From JBMOKU01 sp049324315 (GTDB taxonomy: Bacteria > Bacillota > Clostridia > Peptostreptococcales > Thermotaleaceae), in contig JBMOKU010000039.1 of NCBI GenBank assembly GCA_049324315.1, positions 1 to 64,000 of the forward strand: 64,000 bases of DNA, read 5' to 3'. This document shows, piece by piece, positions 33,818-42,039 of this stretch; the first letter of the stretch is position 1, and every line of letters begins with the position of its first letter. The notes below the pieces were generated by a model. It ran no database searches. It had not been told where the DNA came from and worked only from the letters and a program-made list of their open reading frames with translations. A program made the position numbers and the translations under genes.

Positions 33818-34543
33818 ATGAGCACAATTGCTGCATTTTTTGATGTTGACGGTACCCTTTATAGGGACTCCCTTATGGTGGAGCACTTCAAAAAACTCAT
33901 TCGATATGAGGTGATTGACCCGGCTGTATGGCATAATCATGCAAAGCATACCTATCGAGATTGGGACAAGCGCCAAGGTAATTACGATGATTACCTTTTA
34001 GAAATCGCCGGTATTTACATCGAATCCATGAAAGGTCTCAATATTAGCCAGCTGGACTTTATTGCCAATCAAGTTATCAACTTAAAGGGTGACAGGGTTT
34101 ATCGCTATACCCGCTCCCGCATTGCCTGGCACAAGTGTCGGGGTCATAAAGTCATTTTCATCTCAGGCAGTCCGTCTTACTTGGTATCCAAAATGGCATC
34201 CAAGTATGGTGTGGAAGATTTCGTTGGTACAAAGTATGTTACTGACGATAACAATTGCTTTACCGGTGAAGTTGTGCAGATGTGGGATTCCGAAAGTAAG
34301 CAAAAAGCCATCGAAGCTTTTGTTGAAAAATATTCGATTGACTTAGAGAACAGCTATTCCTATGGTGATACAAATGGTGATTTAACGATGTTGAAAATGG
34401 TGGGCCATCCGATCGCCATCAATCCTACAAGAGAACTCATACAAAATCTCGCCCTTGACCCAGATCTGCGAAAGAAAGCCACCATCATCGTAGAAAGAAA
34501 AGACGTAATTTACAAGCTGGATCCCAATATTACTATTCTTTAA
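33818..34543 (+). CDS. HAD-superfamily IB phosphatase (SerB-like)
   Basis: The 241-residue protein has the three HAD motifs: DVDGTLY (residues 9-15, nucleophile Asp), FISGSPSYL and GDTNGDLTML, with a helical cap between the first two typical of subfamily IB (phosphoserine-phosphatase-like). Conserved IAINP follows the last motif. The substrate is probably a small phosphomonoester but cannot be named. TTTAGGAGGAACTT precedes the ATG. The RocB-like gene begins 27 bases later and is probably co-transcribed. Confidence 0.85.
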   Translation: MSTIAAFFDVDGTLYRDSLMVEHFKKLIRYEVIDPAVWHNHAKHTYRDWDKRQGNYDDYLLEIAGIYIESMKGLNISQLDFIANQVINLKGDRVYRYTRSRIAWHKCRGHKVIFISGSPSYLVSKMASKYGVEDFVGTKYVTDDNNCFTGEVVQMWDSESKQKAIEAFVEKYSIDLENSYSYGDTNGDLTMLKMVGHPIAINPTRELIQNLALDPDLRKKATIIVERKDVIYKLDPNITIL

Positions 34544-34570
34544 TTATTATCTATCGAGGGGGACCGCATA

Positions 34571-36199
34571 ATGCTAGAGAAAAAAATATACAATACCCTT
34601 TTGGACCTAGTCAAGATACCCAGTATCACCGGTTCTAAGGATGAAAAGCGCATGGCTGAGCAGATTCATAACATACTCAGGAGACAATGCTACTTTCAGC
34701 ATAATCCCCATCATCTCGTATTATATCCAATAGAAAATCATGATCTCTTTACCGTTCTTGCCCTTTGGAAAAATCCGAAAGAAACTTCCAAAACGGTCAT
34801 CTTGCTAAGCCATTATGATGTTGTAAGTGTCGATGAATATGGGCACCTAAAGGAATATGCCTTTGATCCCAGACTTTATACAGAAAAAATCAAAAATGAA
34901 TTGCTGCCGGAGGACGCCCGAAAAGATTTGGATTCTGGAGAGTGGATTTTTGGCAGAGGCATCATGGATATGAAGTGTGGTCTTGCCATCCATATAGAAT
35001 TGCTGGACTATTATGCTAGCAGGCCCGATCTATTAGACTGCAATTTACTGCTCCTATCTGTAGCCGATGAGGAAGGCAATTCCAAGGGCATGCTGGGTTC
35101 TGCATCAGCTGTGCTGTCCCTATCCCAACAATATCATCTAGACTACCATTTGGTTATCAATACAGAGCCCTTCTTCCCTTTGTATACGGGAGATGAAAAG
35201 AAGTATATATTCACAGGTTCCATCGGTAAATTGCTTCCTATATTTTATTGTGCCGGAAAAGAAACCCATGTAGGCGAACCTTTCTCGGGCTTAAATCCTA
35301 ATCTCATCGTTTCTGAACTTCATAAAAAACTGGAAGCAAATCCGGAGTTTTGTGAAAAATGGGATAACTTCGTAGCTCCGCCTCCCACCTGTTTAAAGCA
35401 AAAGGATTTAAAAGACGCTTACTCCGTCCAGATTCCGAGGGGAGCTGTCGCTTATTATAACTGGATGCTTTTAAAGGATGGACCTGGCGAAGTCATGGCT
35501 ATATTAAAAAAGATTTGTCATGAGACAGCATCGGAAATTCTTGCGGAGCGTAAGAACAGACTAAACACGTTTCGAGAATTGTCGGGCTATCCCATTGAAC
35601 CATTAGATTGGAAGATTGACATTTTAACCTACGACGAAGTCTATCAAAAGGTATTGTCACTTCATGGTGAAGCATTCTCTATACCCCTAAATGAAAAAAT
35701 ATCTTCGTGGATGGCAGCCGGTATCCATGATGAAAGGGAATTGACGATCAAAATCGTGGATTTTACCTATGACTATTATCCGGAGAAGACCCCTATGATC
35801 ATCATCTTGTTTGCACCGCCCTTTTACCCTAGCACTTTTAACGATGCTTCATCTGCGAAGGATCTTAGGTCACTGGAGCTGGTTGAGCACTTAATCCAGT
35901 ATGCCAATGAGCTTCATGGCACAGCACTGTACCACTGCCCTTTTTTCCCCGGTTTATCGGACAACAGTTATTTCGGAATTAGTCATTGCAGCGAAATCAT
36001 CAGCAGCCTGAAGCCCAATATGCCTCTTTGGGGGCGATTCTACCAGCTGCCCCTCGAAGAGCTGGAAAGAATAAAAACGCCGGTGGTCAATATAGGAGTC
36101 TTTGGAAAAGATGCCCATAAGTATACCGAACGCCTTCATCTTCCTTTTTCCCTAAACACCACACCGTCCCTTATTATGTACTGTCTCGAGCAGATTTGA
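34571..36199 (+). CDS. RocB-like M20-family peptidase/amidohydrolase
   Basis: The 542-residue protein has M20 metal-site motifs (LLSHYDVVS, GRGIMDMKCGLA, SVADEEGNSKGM) and the long form typical of RocB of Bacillus arginine catabolism, including PIENHDLFTVLALWK and a C-terminal FPGLSDNSYFG block. M20 enzymes remove acyl or amino groups from small peptides and amino acid derivatives. RocB's exact reaction is not established. GAGGGGGACC precedes the ATG. No other arginine genes are nearby; a PAS-sigma-54 activator lies 3.7 kb downstream but a link is speculative. Confidence 0.82.
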   Translation: MLEKKIYNTLLDLVKIPSITGSKDEKRMAEQIHNILRRQCYFQHNPHHLVLYPIENHDLFTVLALWKNPKETSKTVILLSHYDVVSVDEYGHLKEYAFDPRLYTEKIKNELLPEDARKDLDSGEWIFGRGIMDMKCGLAIHIELLDYYASRPDLLDCNLLLLSVADEEGNSKGMLGSASAVLSLSQQYHLDYHLVINTEPFFPLYTGDEKKYIFTGSIGKLLPIFYCAGKETHVGEPFSGLNPNLIVSELHKKLEANPEFCEKWDNFVAPPPTCLKQKDLKDAYSVQIPRGAVAYYNWMLLKDGPGEVMAILKKICHETASEILAERKNRLNTFRELSGYPIEPLDWKIDILTYDEVYQKVLSLHGEAFSIPLNEKISSWMAAGIHDERELTIKIVDFTYDYYPEKTPMIIILFAPPFYPSTFNDASSAKDLRSLELVEHLIQYANELHGTALYHCPFFPGLSDNSYFGISHCSEIISSLKPNMPLWGRFYQLPLEELERIKTPVVNIGVFGKDAHKYTERLHLPFSLNTTPSLIMYCLEQI

Positions 36200-36220
36200 T
36201 TTTTCCTTTTATATCAAAAA

Positions 36221-36263
36221 AATATTCGTGAATAAGCAAATGCATATCTTATTCACGAATATT
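36221..36263. terminator. Bidirectional terminator between rocB-like and sprT-like genes
   Basis: AATATTCGTGAATAAG (36221-36236) and CTTATTCACGAATATT (36248-36263) form a perfect 16-bp stem. On the minus strand a T-run follows directly. Confidence 0.9.
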
Positions 36264-36291
36264 GATCATTTCATGAAAGCAAGCCTCATCA

Positions 36292-36840
36292 TCAGACGTT
36301 GTCCTTCAAAGTCATCCTATAAGAATGGTGCAGCTTCCCATCGTTTTCTTTGGCACATTTTCCACAGTAAATGATTTTTCTGTATTTTCTTATACTTCTG
36401 TATGTTCCACCGCATTTTCCACAAAAATAGTGGTGCTGATACACATCACTGTTGTACTTGGCCGTCAGGCAATCGCTTTTAAACACTTCTTTTAAAGTAT
36501 CCTTAAATAGCTGCCCATGTCGATGGTTCATCTTTCCCAATCTGAATAAATAATAATGGGCAAGCTCGTGCTTTAGAATCTCAATCAGTTCCTTCACGCC
36601 AAACTTCAAAAAATACTTTCTATTAATTTGTATGACGGCATGTTGACTTTTCCGGTCATATTTTATATTGCCTCCAGAAGTTTTCAAACGGTTTGACCAT
36701 TTTACTTGTCCGATAAAATCTCCTTTGGTATAGCCCATATATATTTTTGAAGCCAATTCTAGCAATTCTTTTTCTTGAAAATCCTGTTTTATGTAAATTT
36801 CCTCATATAGCTGCTTATACAGCCAATCCTCTTTTAACAA
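36292..36840 (-). CDS. SprT-like zinc metalloprotease-domain protein
   Basis: The 182-residue protein has the HELAH zinc motif at residues 91-95 (ILKHELAHYYL), a downstream NHRHG element, and a C-terminal zinc ribbon built of two CGKC motifs (YFCGKCGGTY and IYCGKCAK). This is the architecture of SprT/YpjQ-like proteins related to the protease domain of Spartan. The bacterial members have no settled role, though DNA-protein crosslink or stress functions are suspected. It is monocistronic and convergent with the RocB-like gene. Confidence 0.85.
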   Translation of the reverse strand: MLKEDWLYKQLYEEIYIKQDFQEKELLELASKIYMGYTKGDFIGQVKWSNRLKTSGGNIKYDRKSQHAVIQINRKYFLKFGVKELIEILKHELAHYYLFRLGKMNHRHGQLFKDTLKEVFKSDCLTAKYNSDVYQHHYFCGKCGGTYRSIRKYRKIIYCGKCAKENDGKLHHSYRMTLKDNV

Positions 36841-36942
36841 CCTGTTTCACACTCCAGACATGTATGATATAAACACGTAAGCACATAATAATATTATCAC
36901 AACTGTTAGTATATTGTAGGTTAAAATTTCAGGAGGTAATCT

Positions 36943-37107
36943 ATGACGCGAAAAAGTATGAAGGGCATCGTCGGTAAAGCTAATCCTACTTTACATACGA
37001 AAGAGGATGTAGGTGTAGGCATCGACTTTACCAAAGATCATGTTTCCGATGGAGATGCCATCGAAGCAGTTATTGAGAAAAAGAAAAAAGAACAAGGGTT
37101 AAAGTAG
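36943..37107 (+). CDS. Conserved-looking small protein, 54 residues
   Basis: A short frame begins at ATG 36943, preceded by a near-perfect CAGGAGGTAATCT ribosome site, and ends at TAG 37105-37107 just before a terminator. The product (MTRKSMKGIVGKANPTLHTK at the start, then an acidic GVGIDFTKDH segment and a Lys/Glu-rich tail) is soluble and charged. I do not recognise the family. The combination of ribosome site, frame and terminator makes it a real gene. Its surroundings, small spore-type genes downstream, suggest but do not prove a sporulation link. Confidence 0.7.
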   Translation: MTRKSMKGIVGKANPTLHTKEDVGVGIDFTKDHVSDGDAIEAVIEKKKKEQGLK

Positions 37108-37116
37108 ATAAAAAAA

Positions 37117-37146
37117 GTGGGCACCTGTATAAGGTGCCCCATTTCT
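37117..37146 (+). terminator. Intrinsic terminator of the 54-residue gene
   Basis: GGGCACCT and AGGTGCCC form an 8-bp stem with a 5-base loop, ten bases after the TAG stop, followed by ATTTCT. Confidence 0.7.
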
Positions 37147-37365
37147 ATAGCATACTCCCGAACTGGAAAGAAAGGAAAATTTCTTCCTAATTAAACATTT
37201 ATTCTACAGTTGAAAAAAATCTCCTGCTAGTTTTTTTAAAAGAATTCATAAGATTTCGACACATTCCTTATTCTCTACACTTTCCGAAGTCCATCTTAAC
37301 AAGCCAACCTATAGCCATCTTCCTTTAAAATCTCCTAAATTGATATGAAGAATTATCAGACTGTC

Positions 37366-37393
37366 ACACCTTGTCCTAAAAAACCATAGTATA
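37366..37393 (+). promoter_or_regulatory. Sigma-K-like promoter, upstream copy
   Basis: AC (37366-37367), a 17-base spacer and CATAGTATA (37385-37393) match the sigma-K consensus AC-N16/17-CATANNNTA exactly. It is the first of two tandem copies before the spore-type gene at 37505. Confidence 0.55.
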
Positions 37394-37444
37394 AGGTAGA
37401 AAGAAAGGAGAAGAAGCTCGGTACAAATTTTTTGTACAAGACTC

Positions 37445-37472
37445 ACACCTTGTCCTATAAAGTCATACTATA
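37445..37472 (+). promoter_or_regulatory. Sigma-K-like promoter, downstream copy
   Basis: AC (37445-37446), a 17-base spacer and CATACTATA (37464-37472) again match AC-N16/17-CATANNNTA exactly. It lies 32 bases before the ATG of the 157-residue protein. Sigma-K acts in the mother cell late in sporulation. Confidence 0.6.
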
Positions 37473-37504
37473 TGGTAGAGAAACAAAGAAGGGGGGGAGA
37501 AAAC

Positions 37505-37978
37505 ATGAATTATATAAAATCTAAAAAAGTGGAAATGAAGTATCCATGGAAAATAAATAGTGGTTTGTACCACTCTCCCAGTTTGACTGACTCAATCAAG
37601 AATGAAAATAAAGAGCAAAATACAAATGATACACAAATATATGAAAATAACTCGCCAAAAGAAAACTATACAGTTGAAAGATACAAAGTTAAAAGCCACG
37701 ATGGTATGAATGAATTCGTTGTAAATTTATACATTAATAATCTCTGCGGTAACTATAACGAGGTTAGTTTTTGCCCTCCAGATATTTCCATGACAGAAGG
37801 AAATCTGATGGACCTAAATGAAGACAGCATCTGCAAAATTTTAGATGTGATAAGCAATATCCCGAAAGATGAGCTGAAAAATATGCCAGCAATCACAGTT
37901 CCTATTTATATTTTCAATATCAACAATGTCCTTTCATCAGGTAATAAAAATGAAATCACCATCGAACAGGACGCATAA
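37505..37978 (+). CDS. Putative mother-cell sporulation protein, unknown family
   Basis: From ATG 37505 (AAGGGGGGGAG ribosome site) the product has 157 residues. Residues 1-60 are Asn/Lys/Glu-rich and probably disordered. The remainder looks like a small alpha/beta domain (YKVKSHDGMNEFVVNLYIN, FCPPDISMTEGN, IPKDELKNMPAITVPIYIF). It has no signal peptide or membrane segment and two Cys. I do not recognise the family. The two upstream sigma-K-like promoters point to synthesis in the mother cell, hence a coat or exosporium role. A second small gene follows 46 bases later. Confidence 0.7.
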   Translation: MNYIKSKKVEMKYPWKINSGLYHSPSLTDSIKNENKEQNTNDTQIYENNSPKENYTVERYKVKSHDGMNEFVVNLYINNLCGNYNEVSFCPPDISMTEGNLMDLNEDSICKILDVISNIPKDELKNMPAITVPIYIFNINNVLSSGNKNEITIEQDA

Positions 37979-38024
37979 TTATAGGTCTCCCTTTCTCTAC
38001 ATATAAGGGAAAGGAGGTGTGAAC

Positions 38025-38195
38025 ATGCCTGAAGAAATGTATGGTGGTAGAGGTAGAGATCTTGATCTATGGTTTAAGATCATCCTTGCTGTTCTAACTG
38101 CACAAAAAAACAGCAACTATGTAAATGTAAGTGGGAATAACAACGAAATACAAATTCCTAACGAAGCAGGTCCTGGAGACGTCGTTCAAAAGTAG
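38025..38195 (+). CDS. Small protein, 56 residues, probably in operon with 37505-37978
   Basis: ATG 38025 follows an excellent AAAGGAGGTGTGAAC ribosome site, and the frame ends at TAG 38193-38195 just before a strong terminator. The product begins MPEEMYGGRGRDLDLWFKII, has a short hydrophobic segment (WFKIILAVLTA) and an Asn-rich tail (NYVNVSGNNNEIQIPNEAG). It resembles no family I know. Its position 46 bases after the putative sporulation gene suggests it is transcribed from the same sigma-K-like promoters. Confidence 0.7.
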   Translation: MPEEMYGGRGRDLDLWFKIILAVLTAQKNSNYVNVSGNNNEIQIPNEAGPGDVVQK

Positions 38196-38204
38196 CAATT
38201 TCCC

Positions 38205-38244
38205 AAAAAAGAAGGGGGTAGATATCTTACCCTCTTCTTTTTTT
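38205..38244 (+). terminator. Intrinsic terminator of the small sporulation-type operon
   Basis: AAAAAAGAAGGGGGTA pairs with TACCCTCTTCTTTTTT around an 8-base loop, and T residues continue beyond the stem. Confidence 0.8.
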
Positions 38245-38349
38245 AAGATGTCTTTTCTCTCATCTTTAAAGTATTACTTTATTAAAAAAGGATATACTTT
38301 TGCATATACATGAGTCTAACTTACTTATTAGCCGTCAGGAGGACCCCAC

Positions 38350-39783
38350 ATGGAGAGACCACGCATCCAAAAATACAAGCTTTATTTCCTTCATCCATTT
38401 ATCTATGAGGATAAACACCATAAAAACATGATTCAATGTTTGTTGAATCATGACAGTCAATGGCAGATAAAATGGTATCAAAAAGGAAGGGCGGCTGATA
38501 AGCTCCGAACAGAGTATTTTCTTCCTCATATCGTAAAATTTTTATATCCCAGCATGTATCTGGATAAAGGAGTAGATGCAAATCTCAATCGTTCTGACAT
38601 ACAGTGGTTGACAGAATTATCAGGCTTAGATTTTGTTTTAAGACCGGAAGCTCTAAAAAGATATCAATCCTTTGAAGTATCTGCAAACAACTTATGCTAT
38701 CCTTTATCCTTCGAAAGCATTCACTTGAAAATTTTTCATGGAGGAATCGGATTCCTATATTTTCAATTAATCTCTCAAAAACCAGAAATTGAACTGAATG
38801 ATTTGATTTACATCAATCAGTTGATTCGTCCGTTAGTGGCTTTATATGAAGGCTTTGAAGTCCCAAAGGTACAGTTAGCCTATGATCAGTCTATTACCAC
38901 TATGAAAGATATCATTGATCAACTCCTCCATGATATTCGTATCTACAAAAATCATGAAACCATTTTCAATATTTATATAGATAGGCTGCTTTTTTATACC
39001 TATGCATGTGTACAAAAAAGCTCGCTGCTTTCAAAGCAGTGGATATACAAAAGGACCGACATGCTTGAAGCCTTGCGAAGCTGCAGTCTATTTGTTCCCA
39101 ATCGGGAAAGTATTTTAGTACAAGATAAATGTCATGAAGAGAAACTATATTATTCGAAATATAAATCCTCTGTGTATGGCTTTAGCAAAGAGGGTGGTGT
39201 TCTTTTAGCCGTAGATCGGGATCATGAAGGCAATCTCATTGAGCCAAATTTCCACAATGCATATATCCCCCAATACTTTTCAACCTATTACCTGGACATA
39301 TTCATTTTAGGACTCTATCAGCGAATTTCTCTCATCAATTATTGCAGAAAACTGAGTATGCTGAAATCCCTTATGAATAATAAACATGAAATTGAACATA
39401 TTCGATTCCAAATACTAAAGTTTACCAATACAGCCTGGTTTACACAAATAACCAATGCAGAACTGGGCATGAACATTTGGGAAAAATGGCTGAATATATT
39501 TGAGAATGAAACATTATACTGTGAAGTAAAGCAAGGTTTAGATGAACTGGACGATTTTCTTGAGAACAAAAAACAAAGCAGGTTTAATGCTAAGCTTGGT
39601 ATTATAACCGCCTTAACGATTCCTCCTACGTTAATCTTCAGTTATGTGGGGAATCGTTTTGAACAGCTCAGCCTTATCAACCTACTAAACCCAAGATTCA
39701 TATTTAGTTCACTGCTCTTGTTTTCTATCATGATGGGTATTTTTTTCTTAATCGAAAGATTTTATGATAATTCGTCCAAATAG
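38350..39783 (+). CDS. Unknown protein with two C-terminal membrane helices (CorA-like layout)
   Basis: The 477-residue product is mostly cytosolic, with a charged alpha/beta N-terminal part (to about residue 300) and a helical stretch (about 310-410). Two C-terminal membrane segments (about 420-438 and 452-470) are joined by a short YVGNRFEQLS loop. This resembles the topology of CorA-type channels, but the diagnostic GMN motif is absent. I do not recognise the family. It has a CAGGAGGACC ribosome site and follows the sporulation-type operon by 155 bases across a terminator, so it is probably transcribed separately. A transport or sporulation role is speculative. Confidence 0.6.
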   Translation: MERPRIQKYKLYFLHPFIYEDKHHKNMIQCLLNHDSQWQIKWYQKGRAADKLRTEYFLPHIVKFLYPSMYLDKGVDANLNRSDIQWLTELSGLDFVLRPEALKRYQSFEVSANNLCYPLSFESIHLKIFHGGIGFLYFQLISQKPEIELNDLIYINQLIRPLVALYEGFEVPKVQLAYDQSITTMKDIIDQLLHDIRIYKNHETIFNIYIDRLLFYTYACVQKSSLLSKQWIYKRTDMLEALRSCSLFVPNRESILVQDKCHEEKLYYSKYKSSVYGFSKEGGVLLAVDRDHEGNLIEPNFHNAYIPQYFSTYYLDIFILGLYQRISLINYCRKLSMLKSLMNNKHEIEHIRFQILKFTNTAWFTQITNAELGMNIWEKWLNIFENETLYCEVKQGLDELDDFLENKKQSRFNAKLGIITALTIPPTLIFSYVGNRFEQLSLINLLNPRFIFSSLLLFSIMMGIFFLIERFYDNSSK

Positions 39784-39796
39784 TTTTATCCTGGAG

Positions 39797-39927
39797 CAAG
39801 ACTTGGGGGACAGGGCCCCAGTCCGGTAAAAAGCGCACCTGCTACGCCACGGGGACGGTTCCATCGTTTTCCCTTCGGTCCTTCGCTACGCTCCGGAAAC
39901 GCTCGAACCGTCCCCATGGCTCCGCTA
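39797..39927. repeat. GGGGAC-type compound repeat, copy 5
   Basis: The left part (CAAGACTTGGGGGACAGGGC...CCGGTAAAAAGC) matches the core of the element at 30633-30814. The right part, GCTACGCCACGGGGACGGTT...AACCGTCCCCATGGC, is a long hairpin nearly identical to 12830-12909. It fills most of the gap between the unknown membrane protein and the convergent sigma-54 activator. Confidence 0.6.
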
Positions 39928-39945
39928 GGGCCTTCTCTCTACCTA

Positions 39946-41697
39946 TCAAACAATTCCATATTTCCACATTTTTTCATACAGACTGGATCTGCTGATATTT
40001 AGAATTTTGGCAGTCTCTGTCTTGTTTCCAGCTGTTTCATTAAGACAATCCATAATGGCTTCTTTTTCTGCCTCTTCCAAGATATCCTTTAACTCCCGCT
40101 TTCCTGCGTGATGTACATAATTTCTGTTTTTACGCATATACATAGGCAGATGGTTTACCTGTATTTCATTTCCTGAATCGACCAGGTTAATGGCTCTTTC
40201 CAGAACATTATGCAGTTCCCGTACGTTCCCAGGCCAGTTATATTGAAGCAGGCATTCCACAGCCTGTGCAGAAATCTCTGTCACATAGTTTCCAAGCTGC
40301 TGTGAAATCTTTACCAGCAAGTGTCGGATGATGGGCTTCAAATCCTCCGGCCTCTCTCTCAATGGAGGCACCAGTATACTCATGACATTCAAGCGATAGT
40401 ACAGATCTTCCCGAAAGGTTCCCTCTTCAATCATTTTTTCCAGATCCCTGTTGGTCGCTGCAATGATCCTGACATCAATCTCAATATTTTTAACGCCGCC
40501 CACACGTTCAAACTCTTTTTCTTGCAGCACCCGCAGCAGCTTCGCCTGCATATTTAACGGCATATCTCCAATCTCATCCAAGAAAATACTCCCTTTGTTG
40601 GCAAGCTCGAACTTTCCGATTTTACCTCCCCTTTTTGCTCCGGTAAAGGCCCCTTCCTCATATCCAAACAGTTCAGATTCTAAAAGTTCAGCTGGTATGG
40701 CCGCACAATTCACTTTCACAAAAGGCTCCGTAGACCTACTGCTTAAATCATGGATAGCATGGGCAAAGAGCTCCTTTCCAGTGCCGCTCTCACCGCGTAT
40801 TAGCACGATTGAGTTTGATTTGGCAGCTTTTTCTGCCATATATTTTGACTCCTGCAGCTTGTCGCTGACACCAATAATACTATCAAAATTGTATTTCGCA
40901 CTGCGCTCTTTTTTCAACTCATCCTTGTAATATTTCAATTCATTTTCCATCTTACTTATTTTAGCCGCTATGATACTTACTTCTTTGATATCCTTAAACA
41001 TAACCTTTCCAACAGCACCTACGACCTTACCATCTTTAAAAATAGGTATACGCATAACCACAATGTTCTTTCCCTTTATGTTAATGACCTCTCCAATCTC
41101 TTTTTTCCCTGTTTTGACAACGACATGCATTCTAGAGGTTTCAATAATTTCCGTTACGTGTTTTCCAATGACTTGATGCTTATCTACCTCCAGATACTCG
41201 GCATAGGGGTCATTAATCATCGTGATATACCCGTCTTTATCCACAACGATGATCCCATCATAGGCATTATCCAGTACCGTTTTTAGTATCTCAGATATGT
41301 TTTTTTCTGCCTCCAATTCCTCTGCCACACGCTTCATATCGGTGGTATCCTGAAAAACAGCAACCGCCCCCACCACTTCTCCATTTTTTACGATGGGCGT
41401 ACGATTAATGAGGAGTTGTTTGTTCCTATATTTTTCTGTCATGCCTAGTTCTTGTTTTCCCGTCTTTAGTACTTCAGGCAGTCTACTTTTGGGTAAAAAA
41501 CTGAATATTTCTTTCCCAATCCGTTCCTCGGCCTTACCTCCCAGTAATTTTTCTGCAGCATTGTTATATACAATAATTTGATAAGCTTTATTAATTGCTA
41601 CGATGGCATTGTGGGTAGAATCCAAAATCGTATTAAGCTCTTCACATAGATACTGTTGATTGCACAACATATTTTTAAACTGGGCATCCTTTTTCAT
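39946..41697 (-). CDS. Sigma-54-dependent activator with two PAS domains
   Basis: The 583-residue protein has two N-terminal PAS domains (about 20-120 and 135-230) and a central AAA+ domain with Walker A GESGTGKE (302-309) and the sigma-54 contact loop GAFTGA (349-354). A C-terminal Fis-type helix-turn-helix ends AKILNISRSSLYEKMWKYGI. It would open RpoN promoters in response to a ligand or redox signal sensed by PAS. I found no obvious -24/-12 promoter (TGGC-N7-TTGC) next to it, so its target is unknown. GGGGGGAGA lies upstream of the ATG. Confidence 0.9.
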   Translation of the reverse strand: MKKDAQFKNMLCNQQYLCEELNTILDSTHNAIVAINKAYQIIVYNNAAEKLLGGKAEERIGKEIFSFLPKSRLPEVLKTGKQELGMTEKYRNKQLLINRTPIVKNGEVVGAVAVFQDTTDMKRVAEELEAEKNISEILKTVLDNAYDGIIVVDKDGYITMINDPYAEYLEVDKHQVIGKHVTEIIETSRMHVVVKTGKKEIGEVINIKGKNIVVMRIPIFKDGKVVGAVGKVMFKDIKEVSIIAAKISKMENELKYYKDELKKERSAKYNFDSIIGVSDKLQESKYMAEKAAKSNSIVLIRGESGTGKELFAHAIHDLSSRSTEPFVKVNCAAIPAELLESELFGYEEGAFTGAKRGGKIGKFELANKGSIFLDEIGDMPLNMQAKLLRVLQEKEFERVGGVKNIEIDVRIIAATNRDLEKMIEEGTFREDLYYRLNVMSILVPPLRERPEDLKPIIRHLLVKISQQLGNYVTEISAQAVECLLQYNWPGNVRELHNVLERAINLVDSGNEIQVNHLPMYMRKNRNYVHHAGKRELKDILEEAEKEAIMDCLNETAGNKTETAKILNISRSSLYEKMWKYGIV

Positions 41698-42039
41698 GGA
41701 ACCATCTCCCCCCAGAATAATTCATCCTCAAATTTTTAAAATCTATATCAAATATTTCCATTCCATAGCTGTGCTTTTCCCTGTACACTATTATATCATA
41801 ATTTTGACATTCGTCTTTCTCCATCCAGTACTTATATGAGATTTCTTTACATAAAACAAATTTAAATTTTTGTTTATTATCACCAATAATTCCAGTAAAT
41901 TTTATTTATCTCATTTATTGCTTTCATATCTTTCAAAAAATAAAGAATAATAATAAATAGTATAGTCTACATTTGCTTTCTCTTGACTATACACTGTCTA
42001 CTTCAAAGCTTCTGGACTTTAGATAGAGGAGGGAGTAAG
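41698..42039. other. Divergent intergenic region, AT-rich
   Basis: This 342-base gap separates the sigma-54 activator and the SleB-type gene. It is very AT-rich and lacks a clear repeat or terminator. A TTGACT near 41982 is a possible -35 for the SleB gene. I see nothing else. Confidence 0.4.

Larger units (their letters stand above)
37108..37504. other. Intergenic region with terminator and duplicated promoter segment
   Basis: After the terminator (37117-37140) about 200 bases show nothing recognisable. From 37364 the sequence is a tandem duplication of about 40 bases (TCACACCTTGTCCTA...ATA-TA-GGTAGA), with the copies about 79 bases apart. Between the copies lies the palindrome GTACAA-N5-TTGTAC (about 37421-37437). 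Each copy carries a sigma-K-like promoter and is followed by a purine-rich ribosome-site-like stretch, though only the second leads to a start codon. Confidence 0.6.

Noticed and set aside
38131..38313. Open frame of 60 codons overlapping the terminator after the 56-residue gene
   Set aside because: It overlaps the better-supported small gene in another frame, runs through the terminator and lacks a ribosome site.
34571..41697. PAS-sigma-54 activator as RocR-like regulator of the RocB-like gene
   Set aside because: No -24/-12 promoter is visible before the RocB-like gene, which appears to follow the HAD gene; several unrelated genes lie between.
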